Origin: Seriola aureovittata
Lineage: Eukaryota; Chordata; Actinopteri; Carangiformes; Carangidae
Assembly (NCBI RefSeq): GCF_021018895.1
Contig: NC_079387.1
Coordinates: 1,830,083-1,894,082, forward strand
Length of the DNA stretch: 64,000 bases
Direction: 5' to 3'
Both the position numbers and the translations under genes were made by a program. How positions within the stretch are numbered: position 1 is the first letter of the stretch; every line of letters starts with the position of its first letter. The notes under the pieces are model-generated. The model did not search any database. It was not told the DNA's origin and was given only the letters and a program-made list of their open reading frames with translations. Below, piece by piece: positions 30,324 to 41,642 of the stretch.

Positions 30324-32550
30324 GAACAGCGCCTCTCCCTCCTCGGCCCGCTTTGCCTCAGGGGTACGCGTTTCCGAACAGTCCCCCCAGTGAGTGCCCC
30401 TCAACAAACCCCAAGCAATCTTGAGAAATAATCTTGTCAAACTTTGCCAAAGTCCTGCCCCGCATCTCCACTCCAGTTTGAAAATCGCTACGATACAGAG
30501 CTGCTTACACGCCACTTTGAACAAGCAAATATCGTCAAACTGCAGAGGTCATCTTTAATCCACAGGGGAAAAGAGAAACTGTAAAACCAAAATGGAAGCA
30601 ATTGGATTTTTTTTATTTTGAGCAAACATGGCCATAGAAAGCTACTTTTGTTGTGTTTTTTTGTTTGCTTAACGACTTATATGCAAAGCTTTAGTACGTC
30701 TTCAGTTAAAGTAACCTGTCCTCTCCTTGTTTTTAAGTTCTTTTCCTCTGCTTTTGTTTGACTCGTTTTATTGACGATGCCCTTCTTTTTAGTTGTCTGT
30801 CGAACACAATGAGGAGTTTGGGAATAAATGAGGTCAATATTTTCATTCAGTGTCAAAGCGCTGCTATGTTACATCAGGTCACAACATTTCACATGCTAAA
30901 TATGTTAGAGAGCTGAGCTGAGATCATTTCACTCTATTCAGTCTATTCAAACTATTGTTTTAATTTCACATTAACAGGTTTATATTTGAATAGTTTCATT
31001 TGAGGCTAAATATCAAGAATAGCAACATTTTCTGATTTTGATGAAAATCCATCGTGTGAAGTGAATTGACCCTCGTAGGGAAAAGAGCCACCCAACCTGA
31101 ACGAATGTAGCACAGGTAACAAAGGGAAAGTGTTTTACGTGCAGAGGTGATAGGACAGCATGTAATAAGCTTGTGCCACTGAAGAGTGGACAGACAGAAC
31201 AGACAGATTAGTAATGTGTCCAAGCTGTTTGTCTGTTTGTCCAAATGTGTGTGTGTGTGTGTGTGTGTGTGTTTGTGAGAGAGAGAGAGAGAGAGGGTGT
31301 ACATGAGTGTGTGTGGAGGTGTGGAAGCTGAGGCCTGGCACCTTTCTGGCTGGGGAGCTTATGAAAACATCAGTCCTCCACCCGGGACAAATCTCTACCT
31401 CAGTAATGTTAGCAGTGGTGACTGACAGTCAAACACTCTGGGTGTAACCCCCCCCCACCCCCACCTCTACGGGCTACGTTTGGTCAGAGCTTAGTTGCTT
31501 CGTGGCTGTATGTTGGTCAAGTGAGATCTAGTTTGGAAAGAGTTTTTTTCTTACATTTGAAGCTGGTTTTACTTGGTGGTCTCTCCCTCCTCCTGGCCTT
31601 GCTCAGATGTTTCTATTCATTCTCATTTTGTCTGAAAATAATCCCAAACAATGAGGAAGGTGAATTAAATAATGTTGCAGATATGAGAACGGAGATGTAC
31701 TATAATATACGGATCTGACTGGGTCCTGTGATGCGTTTGGTTTCTTAAGAGCCATAAGTGGTAAAAGGCTGGGTCTATGGAACCAGCTGGACTCTAGACA
31801 TCTTAAAAGAAGGCTCTCCTGTAAAATGATTCAAATGGCCTTCAAAGTCTGCACTGAACTTTTCTCTCCTCTTTTACAATTTCAATGAAAGGAGACAGTT
31901 TGCAGACCTGCATAGAATTCTTGAGATTTTTTTTTTTATTAACAATATGATGAAAAATGTTTATGGTATTATTTGTTACTGCTATACTTGACAGCTGGTG
32001 TAGGTTGACTTTTTTTTTTTTTTTTTTTTTTGATAGTCAGAGTTTTAAAGTCAAAGCACTTGTATGAAACAAGACACTGAAGACTGCCTTTTGTGTTTAA
32101 CTTCACAGTGTCCATTGTTAGTGTTGTGTTTGCCATAGCAGGTGAAAAAAATGATCCTGTGCTTCCAGCTCATATTTTTGTATTGTGTACAAAGACCGTA
32201 AACCAGCAGCATGCATCGCTATACTGGACAGCTTAATTGGAGGGGAAAACTCACACCACACCCCCAAACCTTCCACAATCAAACTATAAGGCTTCAGTTA
32301 GACTCCGTCTTTCTTCGCAGCAGAATGTTATTAGCCTGCCTGCCTGTCCCCTCCAACGAAGCCAGCGTCTGTGATGATGTCTGCTCTGGCACCAGCTGTC
32401 ATGTTTCGCTGTTTGTTTTTTTTTCTTTTTTCTGTTGTTTTTTTTTCCTCCCCTTATGTTCATGATAGTATTCTTTAAGATAGAAGGCACAGATGGATTG
32501 CGGTCCATTTCATTGGTTCACAAATAAAAGTTTTAAATTTTGACCCTGTG
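30324..32550 (+). other. Probable moesin 3' UTR region
   Basis: Follows the moesin-like stop codon. AATAAA occurs near 30,824 and again at about 32,523, where AAATAAAAGTTTTAAATTTT resembles a genuine polyadenylation site. It includes (TG)n/(GA)n at about 31,243-31,295, a T run at about 32,010-32,030 and a C run at 31,448-31,455. No further exon is seen. Confidence 0.45.
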
Positions 32551-32626
32551 TCTTGACCCATTTGTTTTTTTTAATTGTGAAGTATTCAGATTTCTCCTGA
32601 CATTTTGTTTGTATTAGTGGCTTGAA

Positions 32627-32628
<2 letters not shown>

Positions 32629-32667
<39 letters not shown>
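32629..32667. repeat. (TG)n microsatellite
   Basis: About 19 TG units just downstream of the moesin-like 3' region. Confidence 0.9.
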
Positions 32668-32668
<1 letters not shown>

Positions 32669-32905
32669 AATTTTATACATGTTATAGATAATGTTATTTA
32701 CAGGTTATTTCCCCTTTCCATTTCAAATGTTTTTTGTTTTTTTTTTAACCGTATCTTTGAACCATCATAATTATTATTTACAGGCATGATTCACACAGAC
32801 AAATGAGTAAGTATAGAAACAAGGTGATTATTTGGAATAAATATATGAACACGTTTGAATAAATCTCGATTTGGTGTGACTTGTTATTTTTGGGGGCACA
32901 AAACA

Positions 32906-34108
32906 TCCAGTTTGTTTCATGTTAGTGTTGGAAAACTCCCGAGTTTTGATGTTTCTTTAGACAGCAAGTGATTTGCATCAAGTCAAAAAGCGCATTTGAC
33001 GGCAGTACTGTGTTAAATGAAATAAAACATGGCAGTGATAGAAAATACACTGAGTGCACAATAGCTACATTCAAATGTTAATAATAGCGATGGTGATTAG
33101 AGGGGACAAAACCAAGCAAACATAGAAACTGACCATGAGGAGCTGTGCAGAGCAAAGAGCCAAGAGACGAGTCTGATTATTAAGAATGTGTATATTTATC
33201 ATACTGTCTCACAATCAAGCAGTATGCATTATTTGCACTATGTTTTTATGGCATTGTAATAAGGCAAAAAAATATGATATTATAGTAAGGCATAAAATTT
33301 CATAGAATAGTAAGTAAGTAAGTAAGTAAGCCGAAGAGCAGGAGAAGCCCCACATGCTCAAGCTTGCCAGTTTTATTAAACATTTTGGAATTTTACTATA
33401 TTAGATTATTACATATGAATATATTTCATTAGCTGCTGTCAAGTAAATGTCAGTAGGCAGGAAATGTATTCATTTAGTGATCCAATTTCTGTAATAAGCT
33501 AATATAGTAAGAATCTTACGTTACGAAAAGTAGTCAGCTGAGATTTCAACATACAACCAAACACCCCTCTGTTCTCTACCCCACTTAGTACAATCCGGGT
33601 TCCCCCTTGTATAAATCAAATCGGATTCAACCAACACCTGTTTGACAGTCGGACCTTACACCTCGGCTTGGACGGAGCTCGGACGGGAGCACATGCTACA
33701 AACATTTGGGTAAGTTCAATTCAATGAAATATCACGAAACAACTTTGTGTAGCTCTGCCATTAACTTCCAAATCATGTCAAAGGAAATCGTAGTAGTAGT
33801 AGTAGTAGTATTAATAATTGAAATGTAATTTCTCTGTTGACTTTCAAGCATCTGAACTGGTGATATCATTGATAGAAAATGTAGGAAAAGGCAAAGGAAA
33901 ATCAAAACAAAGAGGGGAAGACGGCCTGCGGTGCTTTAGTCAGAAAGCGCTTCTCTGTTCATTCGGCAGCCTGGACAGACGACAGACTTATATAAATGAC
34001 ATTGACAAAACATATGATATTTTCTGACAGTTAAGAGATAAGGCTTTGCAGAAAACAGTGTGTGTGTGTCTTTGCTTGTGCAGTAGTTTGTTGCGGTGGC
34101 ATGAGGAG
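32906..34108 (+). repeat. Dispersed duplication, copy A, left part
   Basis: Near-identical over long stretches to 60,825-61,885 in the same orientation. Shared landmarks are GTTGGAAAACTCCCGAGTTT, a GTAA microsatellite followed by CCGAAGAGCAGGAGAAGCCC, the TACAATCCGGGTTCCC core and GAAGACGGCCTGCGGTGC. Copy A carries indels relative to B, such as extra sequence at about 32,963-32,990 and a longer GTA run (33,789-33,810). It ends at GCATGAGGAG, where the BEL/Pao element begins, and resumes at 41,643. Confidence 0.85.
34104..34108. other. Target-site duplication AGGAG, left copy (second copy 41,643-41,647)
   Basis: AGGAG occurs immediately before the left LTR and again immediately after the right LTR. 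The unfilled copy at about 61,878 has a single AGGAG (GCATGAGGAGGATGACATGG), which proves the insertion point. Five bases suits BEL/Pao integrases. Confidence 0.9.
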
Positions 34109-34537
34109 TGTAGCGGCTATAATTCTATGAGCCGCTGAGAGTATGAGGTTGGGTCCTCAGGTTCATAGTTCTGTGACGCGCCAGGAGGGTATGAAGCAAG
34201 ATACGCTGAGATCCAAAATACTTTCGTTGCATTTATTGCGTAAAAAGAGTACAGAGCTATCACAGCGTAGCGAGGATGGATGTATGAAAAAATGATAATA
34301 ACAGATTAAACAGATACAAAAGTGAGATTAATGGATAAATGGATAAAGTTTAGCGTTTGCGGTCAACAAAAATGATGGCTACTACCCAACCCTGACTCTC
34401 TCATTCATCTGATCACCTGGTAAGTGCACACCTTTATACACACACCTACTCCCACCTGAACCACTCCCTCTGCCTCACTCACACACACACACCCACACAC
34501 ACTGTGCTCCTCCTCGGTTACCTATGTCTCCTATACA
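34109..34537 (-). repeat. 3' LTR of the young BEL/Pao element
   Basis: On the minus strand it runs TGTATAGGAGACATAGG to GAGCCGCTACA, with the canonical TG...CA ends. It contains CACACA-rich sequence in the middle and matches the LTR at 41,220-41,642. Confidence 0.9.
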
Positions 34538-34767
34538 CCAGCCCCTGAATTATTAAGTCTCGCATAATAATTCACATTTCAAACACAATAGGGGACATAA
34601 TAAATCACATCAATTCCAAAATGCAATAAAGAATGTCTAAACTGCTCAAGTCCATGAATAAACCATTACACAGAATATTCCTTCTTCTGGTCATCTCTAT
34701 GACCGATTAGTGAAAAGTCCGGCTCACATCTAATAACACAAAGTCCCTGTAGAGATCAGCAACGTCC

Positions 34768-37700
34768 TCATGCTGCCTCCTCCTTCTCCAGCAACAAACA
34801 CACCTTGGATATGGGTCTGTCCAAGCAACTGGTTTTTGTCTTAATCCGGATTTGACGCACAAACCCCTTGCGATCTGGAAAGGTCTGCAAGACACGTCCC
34901 ATAATCCAAGAATTACGAGGTGCGGTACTGTCCATAAGCAAAACTAGATCTCCTATGACAAGGTTTCTCTGCACCCCAGTCCATCTCTGTCGTTCCTGTA
35001 ACAGAGGCAGGTACTCCTTTGTCCAGCGCTTCCAGAAAAGGTCAGATATGTACTGGACTTGTCTCCATCTTCTCTGTGCATACAGGTCTGCTACTTGGAA
35101 CTCCCCAGGTGGTAATGAAGGCTGGTTTTTAAGCAGTAACAGATGGTTCGGTGTCAGCGCTTCCAGGTCGTTAGGATCCGTGGAAGCCTTGGTGATGGGC
35201 CTGCTGTTAATAATGGCCTCCACTTCACAGAGAACTGTGTGGAGTCCTTCCTCATCCAATCGTTGTACCTTGAGAGTGGAGTTCAAGACCTTCTTCGCCG
35301 ATCTGATCAGCCTTTCCCATGCTCCTCCATGATGTGATCCAGCAGGGGGATTGAACGTCCACTTGATGCCCTTTTGAAGTAACACATCATGGATCTGTGC
35401 CTGGTTCCATTGAGCAATTGCTGTCTTTAGCTCACGCTCTGCTCCCACAAAATTTGTCCCATTATCAGAACGCAGCTCACGGACCTGTCCTCTTCTGGAG
35501 ATAAAACGCCTTAGGGCATTTATAAAGGAGTCGGTGTCCAGAGCAGGTGCCACCTCAATGTGAATAGCTCTCAATACAAGACAGGTAAACAAGACACCAT
35601 ACCTTTTCACCATACTCCTCCTACTCCTCACTTCAATGGGTCCAAAATAGTCAACCCCCACACAGGTGAAAGGAGGTTCATCAGGCCTGAGTCGTTCTGT
35701 GGGCAAATCTGCCATCTGCTGGTAAACTGGAGTGGCATTAAGTCTTCTGCAGATGGTGCACTTGGACAGAACCCTCCTAATGGCAGTGCTTGCTCCTGTC
35801 ATCCAGTATTTCTCCCTGAGCTTGGACAACATATGGTTACGACCACTGTGTCCTACCTCTTGATGTATATTTCTCAGCAGCAGGGTAGAAATATGAAGAT
35901 CTTTTGACAGAATGACAGGATGCTTAGACTCCAAAGGCAGTGCTGCTTTACTGAGCCGTCCTCCCACACGCAGGACTCCATCCTCCAGCTTTGGACACAA
36001 CTTATACAGGTGACTACCTTTCTTGACATTTTGCCCCTTTTCCAGACACGAAAGCTCCTCCAAAAACTTTCTCCTCTGGCAAAACTGGATTATGGTCAGC
36101 TCAGCCTTGTCCATGTCCTCCACGGTAAGAGCTCTCAGGACAGCTGCGCCTTTAAACATGCACCGTTCCTGATTCTCACTTCTTTGTTGCTTCCTGCTCT
36201 GTTCACTCTGATTGGGTGTTAGCTCCTTTTTCTTCCTGATACAGGATAACAACCATTCCTTGTATTTCAGCCACCATGCCACAGCTTTCTTTAGTCTGAC
36301 CCATGAAGAATAATGATGGATCAGGTGAGTAGTGGGATCCTCTCCAGCTTGTACAGCATTGACGACAACAACACATTTCTTCACCTCTGGATCATCGTTG
36401 GAGAGATGGCTCACAGGCTCAGGATTCACAGGCCATTCTGATACAGGTTGGCAAAGAAACTGAGGTCCCATTAACCAGAGTCTGTCCTTCAGAAACGCCT
36501 CCACTCTGACCCCTCTAGATGCTGCGTCTGCTGGATTTGAAGATGTATCCACGTACCTCCACTGAGCAGGGTGAGATGATTTCAGTATCTCTGAAACACG
36601 ATTGGCAACAAACACCTTGAATCTGGAGCTTTCATTGTTGATATATTTCAACACAGACACACTATCAGTCCAAAACACAGATTCCTGAAGACTCATGTGT
36701 AGCTCTTTCTTCCACAGGCAATCCATGCGGCTGGCCATTGTTGCAGCAATCAGTTCCATTCTTGGAATTGTAACTGTCTTCAGTGGGGCCACACGAGCCT
36801 TTCCCATGATAAAAGCACTGTGCATTTGAAGGTGCTCATCCTGCAACAACAGGTAAGTGACTGTACCATAGCCTTCCTCACAAGCATCGCAGAAATGGTG
36901 TAGTTGTGCACTAACAACGTCTCCAAACTCCAGAGGTTTTAAACATCTGGGCAGCTCAAAGTTGTCCAGTAAGTGGAGCCCTTGCATCCACTTCAGCCAC
37001 TCTTTAGAGACATTCTCTGGTATGGGGTCATCCCAACCAACTCCTCTTCTGCACAAATCCCTCAACATCCTTTTTGCTGTGAGAACAAGGGGACTTAACA
37101 TGCCCAGAGGGTCATAAATAGAACTCACTGTCGACAGGATGCCTCTGCGGTTGAGTGGTCTGTCCTTACACACCAACTTGAATTTAAAGGTGTCTGATGT
37201 GATACACCACTCTACACCCAGCACTCTTTCAATGGACGCAAACTCCCAATCCAAGTCCAACTGCCTCACGCCTTTAGCTCTGCGGGACTCTGGGATGGCC
37301 TTAAGAACTTCAGGTCTATTACTGTGCCACTTGGTCAAACAGAATCCTCCTTTAGTGCACAGAGATATGAGGTCATGACAGAGGGTCAGCGCTTCCTCCT
37401 CTGTTGCAACCGACACCAAACAGTCATCCACATAAAAACAGTGGTGCAGCTTATCCAACGTCTCCTCCTTATGTTCATGTCCAAAATCCTCTGCACATTT
37501 CCGGAGGGCAAAGTTGGCGCAGCTAGGGGATGATGTTGCTCCAAAAAGGTGTACCTTCATCCTGTACTCACATGGTGCTTGGCTCAGGTCTCCTTGTGGC
37601 CACCAGAGGAATCGTAGCAGGTCGGCATCATCTGGGGGCACTTGCACTTGGTGAAACATAGCTTCTATATCAGCCATGATGACCACAGGTTCCCTCCTGA

Positions 37701-40700
37701 ACCTGGTCACAACTCCAATCAGTGAGCTTGTTAGATCGGGCCCTTGCAACAGCTCTTCATTCAGGGATTGTCCTTTGTAACTGGCACCACAATCAAACAC
37801 AACTCTGAGTTTTCCCTTTGTTGGGTGGTGGACACCATGGTGTGGTATATACCAGACCCTGCCATCTCTTCTTTCCAGCTCTGCATCAGGAACCTTTTCA
37901 GCATAGCCTTTACTTAGTAGATCATTGATGAAGGTGTTATACTCCCTGTGAAACACTGGATCCCTCTGGAGCCTCCTCTTCAGATGGTTTTGACGCTGTT
38001 CCACTACTTTCCTGTTATTTGGCATGCTGACATTTGAATTTTTCAAAGGTAGGGCCACCTGATAGTGCCCATCAACATGCTTGGCTGACTTTGTGACCAT
38101 GTCCATGAACCTCAGGTCTTCTCTGGACGGACCCACTTGTTCCTCCACAGGAGACTCTGGAAAATCCATCTTGAATTGCTGTTGCCACAGTTCATCCAAA
38201 TTTACAATGGACACACGATTCACAGTTACTGGCTGCTCACAGTAATCGGCCTCTCCACTGTTTCCTGTCAGTGGTCCGTTAACTGTCCAACCCAGCACCG
38301 TCCTTATGGCGTAGGGTCCATTATTCTCGCTACGGATGACTTCCAGCGGTTCCATGGCTTTTGGGACATTTGTTCCTATTAATAGCTCAATTCCAGCCTC
38401 AATCTGTGGTAAGGAGATATGTCTTAAGTATGGCCACCTTGTCAGATCCTTATTTGCAGGTATATTTGATTTGTGGACTGGCATTGACAACTGAGTGTAA
38501 GCCTTTGGCAACTCTATGAAGCTATCATCTTCTAGTGCTGCCACCTCCAGCTCTGGCACAATGTAGCTGCTGACCACCTTCTCCTGCCCCATGGTCCTGA
38601 GAAGAATGTTGGCTCTCTTCCCAGACAAATTGAGTTTCTGCATCAGACTCTCAGTACAAAACACTGCAGTACTTCCCTGGTCCAGAAAAGCATATGTTAG
38701 AATAATTCTATTGCCCTTCTTCGTCTTAACTTGAATTGGCACAATAGGAAGCTTACAATTCATCTCACCAGCCCCTGTAAGCCCACTGGAAACCAAGGTG
38801 CCGTCCACCGTAACTTGGACACCTCTCTCAGCAGGTTCTACAGTTGCAAAACTGTCCTTATGGAGCACAGTTGGGTGTTTTTGGCCACACTTTGAGCAGG
38901 AAACTTTCCTTTGGCAATTTTTGCTGACGTGCCCCACACACAGGCAGCGAAAACAAGCACCGTTTTCCTTCAGGAAGTCAATTTTCTCCTTGTGTGCCAT
39001 TTTTTCCAGCCGTGCACACACATCCAATGTGTGTCCTCCAGTGCAGCAGAGACAGATCTTTTTGGCTGGTGATTTTATATCCGTAGCGTTGCTCACATGT
39101 TGGGCTGTTCTCTCCACACGATTTACTGTGGTTGCGAAGCTGGTTCCTCTGATGCTGGAGCGAGGGTGAGGTGTGTGTTTCATTTGTTTGGTTGGTATAG
39201 CAGAGTCCTGAATGTTTCCAAACACAGGGTCAGTCACAATTCTTACTTGTTTTTCAACAAAGTTGGCAATGTCCATAAACCTTGCTCTTCTGTCAAACCT
39301 TTCCTGCAGGTCACATACGTGGCACCTCCAGCGGTCTCTGAGTTTGTATGGCAGTTTTTTGATTATTTCCAACATATTTGTCGGTGTGTCTAGATCATTT
39401 AAATACTGCACATCCTCCATAGCGTTGCAGCATCCACGCAGAAAGAGGCCATACTCCTGGAGGGCGTTCACATCATCTGTTTTAATAATGGGCCATAACA
39501 AAGCTCTCTCCATGTATGCTGCTGCCACCCTTTGCTCATTGCCATAGTGCTCTTTCAATAGAGCCTTCGCCTTCACATATCCTCTGTCTGAATCAATGTA
39601 CTGACAGCTCCTCACCAGCTCTCTTGCACGTCCTTTGGTGTACTGTTCAAGGAAGTATAGTCTGTCACAGTTGCTGTTGGTGTTTCGCTCAACTCCATTT
39701 TCAAAAGCTTTGATAAAAGAATGGTATTTAAGTGGATTACCATCAAACATGGGAATTTCTCTTTTAGGGAGTGCTGAGAGGCATTGTTGTTGCAATAAGA
39801 GTGTTGTAATTTCGTTTTGTTTCCTCATTATGTCCAGCACACTGTCATTTTGTGATGTGCCAGTTTGTGTAACATTGGTCACAGGATTTTCAGGAGCCAT
39901 TAGGTAACGTTGGAGCGTGTAAGAAGGACCTGGGGGATGTTTTATGTCAGATGAGTGAGCGACTTTAGACTTCACAGCTGTCTGTATAGTTTCAACTGCA
40001 TTAGGCTTTACTTTATCAGGCAATGATGGGAAAAATTCAGTGGCATTGACATTAAGTTGTTTTCTTGAGTGTGATTTTTCATAATATGAATTCATCCCAT
40101 CTGTAACCTTTGACCTTGATTTACTGATAATACTTCTTTGTGATTTTATAACACTTAATTTTGCCATTTCCTCTGTAATTTCATTCTCTAGTACAAGCTG
40201 TTCTCTTCTCTTGCGTAGCTGTAATTCTTCTTCATCCAATGCGTGTTTCTCAATTAATGCCTTTCGTTTTGCTGTCAAAATTGCAAGATTTGTTTCTGTT
40301 TTTAAGCGAGCAGATGAGCTTGAAGATGAGGAATAGTGTGAGCGTGATCTCTTTGTTACATTTGAGATGCTGTCACAGGGCAAAAGTTCATCCTGAGGGT
40401 CTTGCACAGTAGACACAGGCACTGGAGGGTCAGCTGCAGGGACTTGCACTACCTGGTTCATTTCCTTTGATGGTTGCTCAGAAGTATTTGTCTGAAGTTG
40501 TAACTTATCTGAGTTTTCATGCAAATTTTCCTGTTTCCATTTTTCCACTTGTTCCTTGAATGCATCACTGTATTCCATAATGCTGCAAAACCAGTCACTG
40601 TGTTTTTTATGTTCATCATCAGGTAGTAGTGGCAGTAATTCATTATGCAGGTCAGTGGCCTTTTTACACAGTGCATTCATGTTGTTCAGATGTGAGAGAA

Positions 40701-40932
40701 TTTCAGTCACGTCTTCTTTTGATTTCATGTGCGCCTTTATTTGCGGAATAAGCGCTTTGATTTTATTAACGGCACTTTTGCGCTCATGCTGCAGCCGGTC
40801 GATTTTATTTTCCAAAGCTTTAGGCGTCATTTTAATGTCTCTTTTTTCCTTTTCCATGTTCGAACATTCAGCAGCAGCGTTTATTTGACTCATTTCCATT
40901 AAATTGTATTTTGAATTAAACAAGACAGTCAC
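34768..40932 (-). CDS. BEL/Pao gag-pol polyprotein, 2054 aa, unbroken
   Basis: Single frame, order typical of BEL/Pao. Residues about 1-600: gag, with a coiled-coil-rich N-terminus and SRSHYSSSSSSS near 200. About 620-690: Cys/His knuckles (CFRCLCVGHVSKNC, CSKCGQKHPTVLH). About 745-760: aspartic protease with FLDQGST in place of DTG. About 1060-1300: reverse transcriptase (VIMADIEAMFHQV, catalytic FYVDDCLVS near 1165). About 1400-1540: RNase H-like region (FCDACEEGYGTVTYLL, WTDSVSVLKYI). About 1690-1890: integrase, with an HHCC-type finger (CTICRRLN) and D, D, E in GVDYFGP, RSDNGTNF and GGAWERL. About 1950-2050: C-terminal DUF5641-type domain (GDLVLLMD...WIMGRV). The first ATG is taken as start; an ATG at codon 12 is an alternative. 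All catalytic residues looked for are present. Confidence 0.95.
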   Translation of the reverse strand: MTVLFNSKYNLMEMSQINAAAECSNMEKEKRDIKMTPKALENKIDRLQHERKSAVNKIKALIPQIKAHMKSKEDVTEILSHLNNMNALCKKATDLHNELLPLLPDDEHKKHSDWFCSIMEYSDAFKEQVEKWKQENLHENSDKLQLQTNTSEQPSKEMNQVVQVPAADPPVPVSTVQDPQDELLPCDSISNVTKRSRSHYSSSSSSSARLKTETNLAILTAKRKALIEKHALDEEELQLRKRREQLVLENEITEEMAKLSVIKSQRSIISKSRSKVTDGMNSYYEKSHSRKQLNVNATEFFPSLPDKVKPNAVETIQTAVKSKVAHSSDIKHPPGPSYTLQRYLMAPENPVTNVTQTGTSQNDSVLDIMRKQNEITTLLLQQQCLSALPKREIPMFDGNPLKYHSFIKAFENGVERNTNSNCDRLYFLEQYTKGRARELVRSCQYIDSDRGYVKAKALLKEHYGNEQRVAAAYMERALLWPIIKTDDVNALQEYGLFLRGCCNAMEDVQYLNDLDTPTNMLEIIKKLPYKLRDRWRCHVCDLQERFDRRARFMDIANFVEKQVRIVTDPVFGNIQDSAIPTKQMKHTPHPRSSIRGTSFATTVNRVERTAQHVSNATDIKSPAKKICLCCTGGHTLDVCARLEKMAHKEKIDFLKENGACFRCLCVGHVSKNCQRKVSCSKCGQKHPTVLHKDSFATVEPAERGVQVTVDGTLVSSGLTGAGEMNCKLPIVPIQVKTKKGNRIILTYAFLDQGSTAVFCTESLMQKLNLSGKRANILLRTMGQEKVVSSYIVPELEVAALEDDSFIELPKAYTQLSMPVHKSNIPANKDLTRWPYLRHISLPQIEAGIELLIGTNVPKAMEPLEVIRSENNGPYAIRTVLGWTVNGPLTGNSGEADYCEQPVTVNRVSIVNLDELWQQQFKMDFPESPVEEQVGPSREDLRFMDMVTKSAKHVDGHYQVALPLKNSNVSMPNNRKVVEQRQNHLKRRLQRDPVFHREYNTFINDLLSKGYAEKVPDAELERRDGRVWYIPHHGVHHPTKGKLRVVFDCGASYKGQSLNEELLQGPDLTSSLIGVVTRFRREPVVIMADIEAMFHQVQVPPDDADLLRFLWWPQGDLSQAPCEYRMKVHLFGATSSPSCANFALRKCAEDFGHEHKEETLDKLHHCFYVDDCLVSVATEEEALTLCHDLISLCTKGGFCLTKWHSNRPEVLKAIPESRRAKGVRQLDLDWEFASIERVLGVEWCITSDTFKFKLVCKDRPLNRRGILSTVSSIYDPLGMLSPLVLTAKRMLRDLCRRGVGWDDPIPENVSKEWLKWMQGLHLLDNFELPRCLKPLEFGDVVSAQLHHFCDACEEGYGTVTYLLLQDEHLQMHSAFIMGKARVAPLKTVTIPRMELIAATMASRMDCLWKKELHMSLQESVFWTDSVSVLKYINNESSRFKVFVANRVSEILKSSHPAQWRYVDTSSNPADAASRGVRVEAFLKDRLWLMGPQFLCQPVSEWPVNPEPVSHLSNDDPEVKKCVVVVNAVQAGEDPTTHLIHHYSSWVRLKKAVAWWLKYKEWLLSCIRKKKELTPNQSEQSRKQQRSENQERCMFKGAAVLRALTVEDMDKAELTIIQFCQRRKFLEELSCLEKGQNVKKGSHLYKLCPKLEDGVLRVGGRLSKAALPLESKHPVILSKDLHISTLLLRNIHQEVGHSGRNHMLSKLREKYWMTGASTAIRRVLSKCTICRRLNATPVYQQMADLPTERLRPDEPPFTCVGVDYFGPIEVRSRRSMVKRYGVLFTCLVLRAIHIEVAPALDTDSFINALRRFISRRGQVRELRSDNGTNFVGAERELKTAIAQWNQAQIHDVLLQKGIKWTFNPPAGSHHGGAWERLIRSAKKVLNSTLKVQRLDEEGLHTVLCEVEAIINSRPITKASTDPNDLEALTPNHLLLLKNQPSLPPGEFQVADLYAQRRWRQVQYISDLFWKRWTKEYLPLLQERQRWTGVQRNLVIGDLVLLMDSTAPRNSWIMGRVLQTFPDRKGFVRQIRIKTKTSCLDRPISKVCLLLEKEEAA

Positions 40933-41219
40933 AATTCATCAAAAGCGCATCCAGATTCCGTCCGTAGACATTGCCTTTAAGTTCATTGACAGAACATCCA
41001 CTTAATACATTGTCCTCATTTGATTCAATGCATTCCAATTGTAGCAGATTCCTCAATCCACGAACATACAGGTTCAAACATACCTGTTCCTAGGTGTATA
41101 GATGACGTAGCGTGGCACTTAGCTGTGGCTCCTTTGTTCTCGGCTAGTCGTTGTGCGCACGACTTGGTTCTTTGATGCATCTGGATGTTTTTCATTAAAC
41201 GCCTTTTTTGTTGACAAAA

Positions 41220-41642
41220 TGTAGCGGCTATAATTCTATGAGCCGCTGAGAGTATGAGGTTGGGTCCTCAGGTTCATAGTTCTGTGACGCGCCAGGAGGG
41301 TATGAAGCAAGATACGCTGAGATCCAAAATACTTTCGTTGCATTTATTGCGTAAAAAGAGTACAGAGCTATCACAGCGTAGCGAGGATGGATGTATGAAA
41401 AAATGATAATAACAGATTAAACAGATACAAAAGTGAGATTAATGGATAAATGGATAAAGTTTAGCGTTTGCGGTCAACAAAAATGATGGCTACTACCCAA
41501 CCCTGACTCTCTCATTCATCTGATCACCTGGTAAGTGCACACCTTTATACACACACCTACTCCCACCTGAACCACTCCCTCTGCCTCACACACACACACC
41601 CACACACACTGTGCTCCTCCTCGGTTACCTATGTCTCCTATA
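41220..41642 (-). repeat. 5' LTR of the young BEL/Pao element
   Basis: Same sequence as 34,109-34,537 except a 4-bp shorter CA-type run. Two terminal bases are missing at its outer edge, so it starts TATAGGAG instead of TGTATAGGAG. AGGAG follows directly on the plus strand. Confidence 0.9.

Larger units (their letters stand above)
34109..41642 (-). mobile_element. Full-length BEL/Pao LTR retrotransposon, apparently young
   Basis: About 7.5 kb element on the minus strand: LTR, one long gag-pol frame, LTR, 5-bp target duplication. The LTRs look identical apart from a 4-bp CACA-type length difference and two missing end bases, suggesting recent insertion. A purine-rich tract (CAGGGGCTGG on minus) lies just inside the 3' LTR. 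A primer-binding site with TGG directly after the 5' LTR was not recognised. Since the reading frame is unbroken, the element may be capable of transposition; expression is unknown. Confidence 0.93.

Noticed and set aside
34868..40888. Many plus-strand open frames across the BEL/Pao gag-pol
   Set aside because: They are antisense shadows of the single long minus-strand frame.
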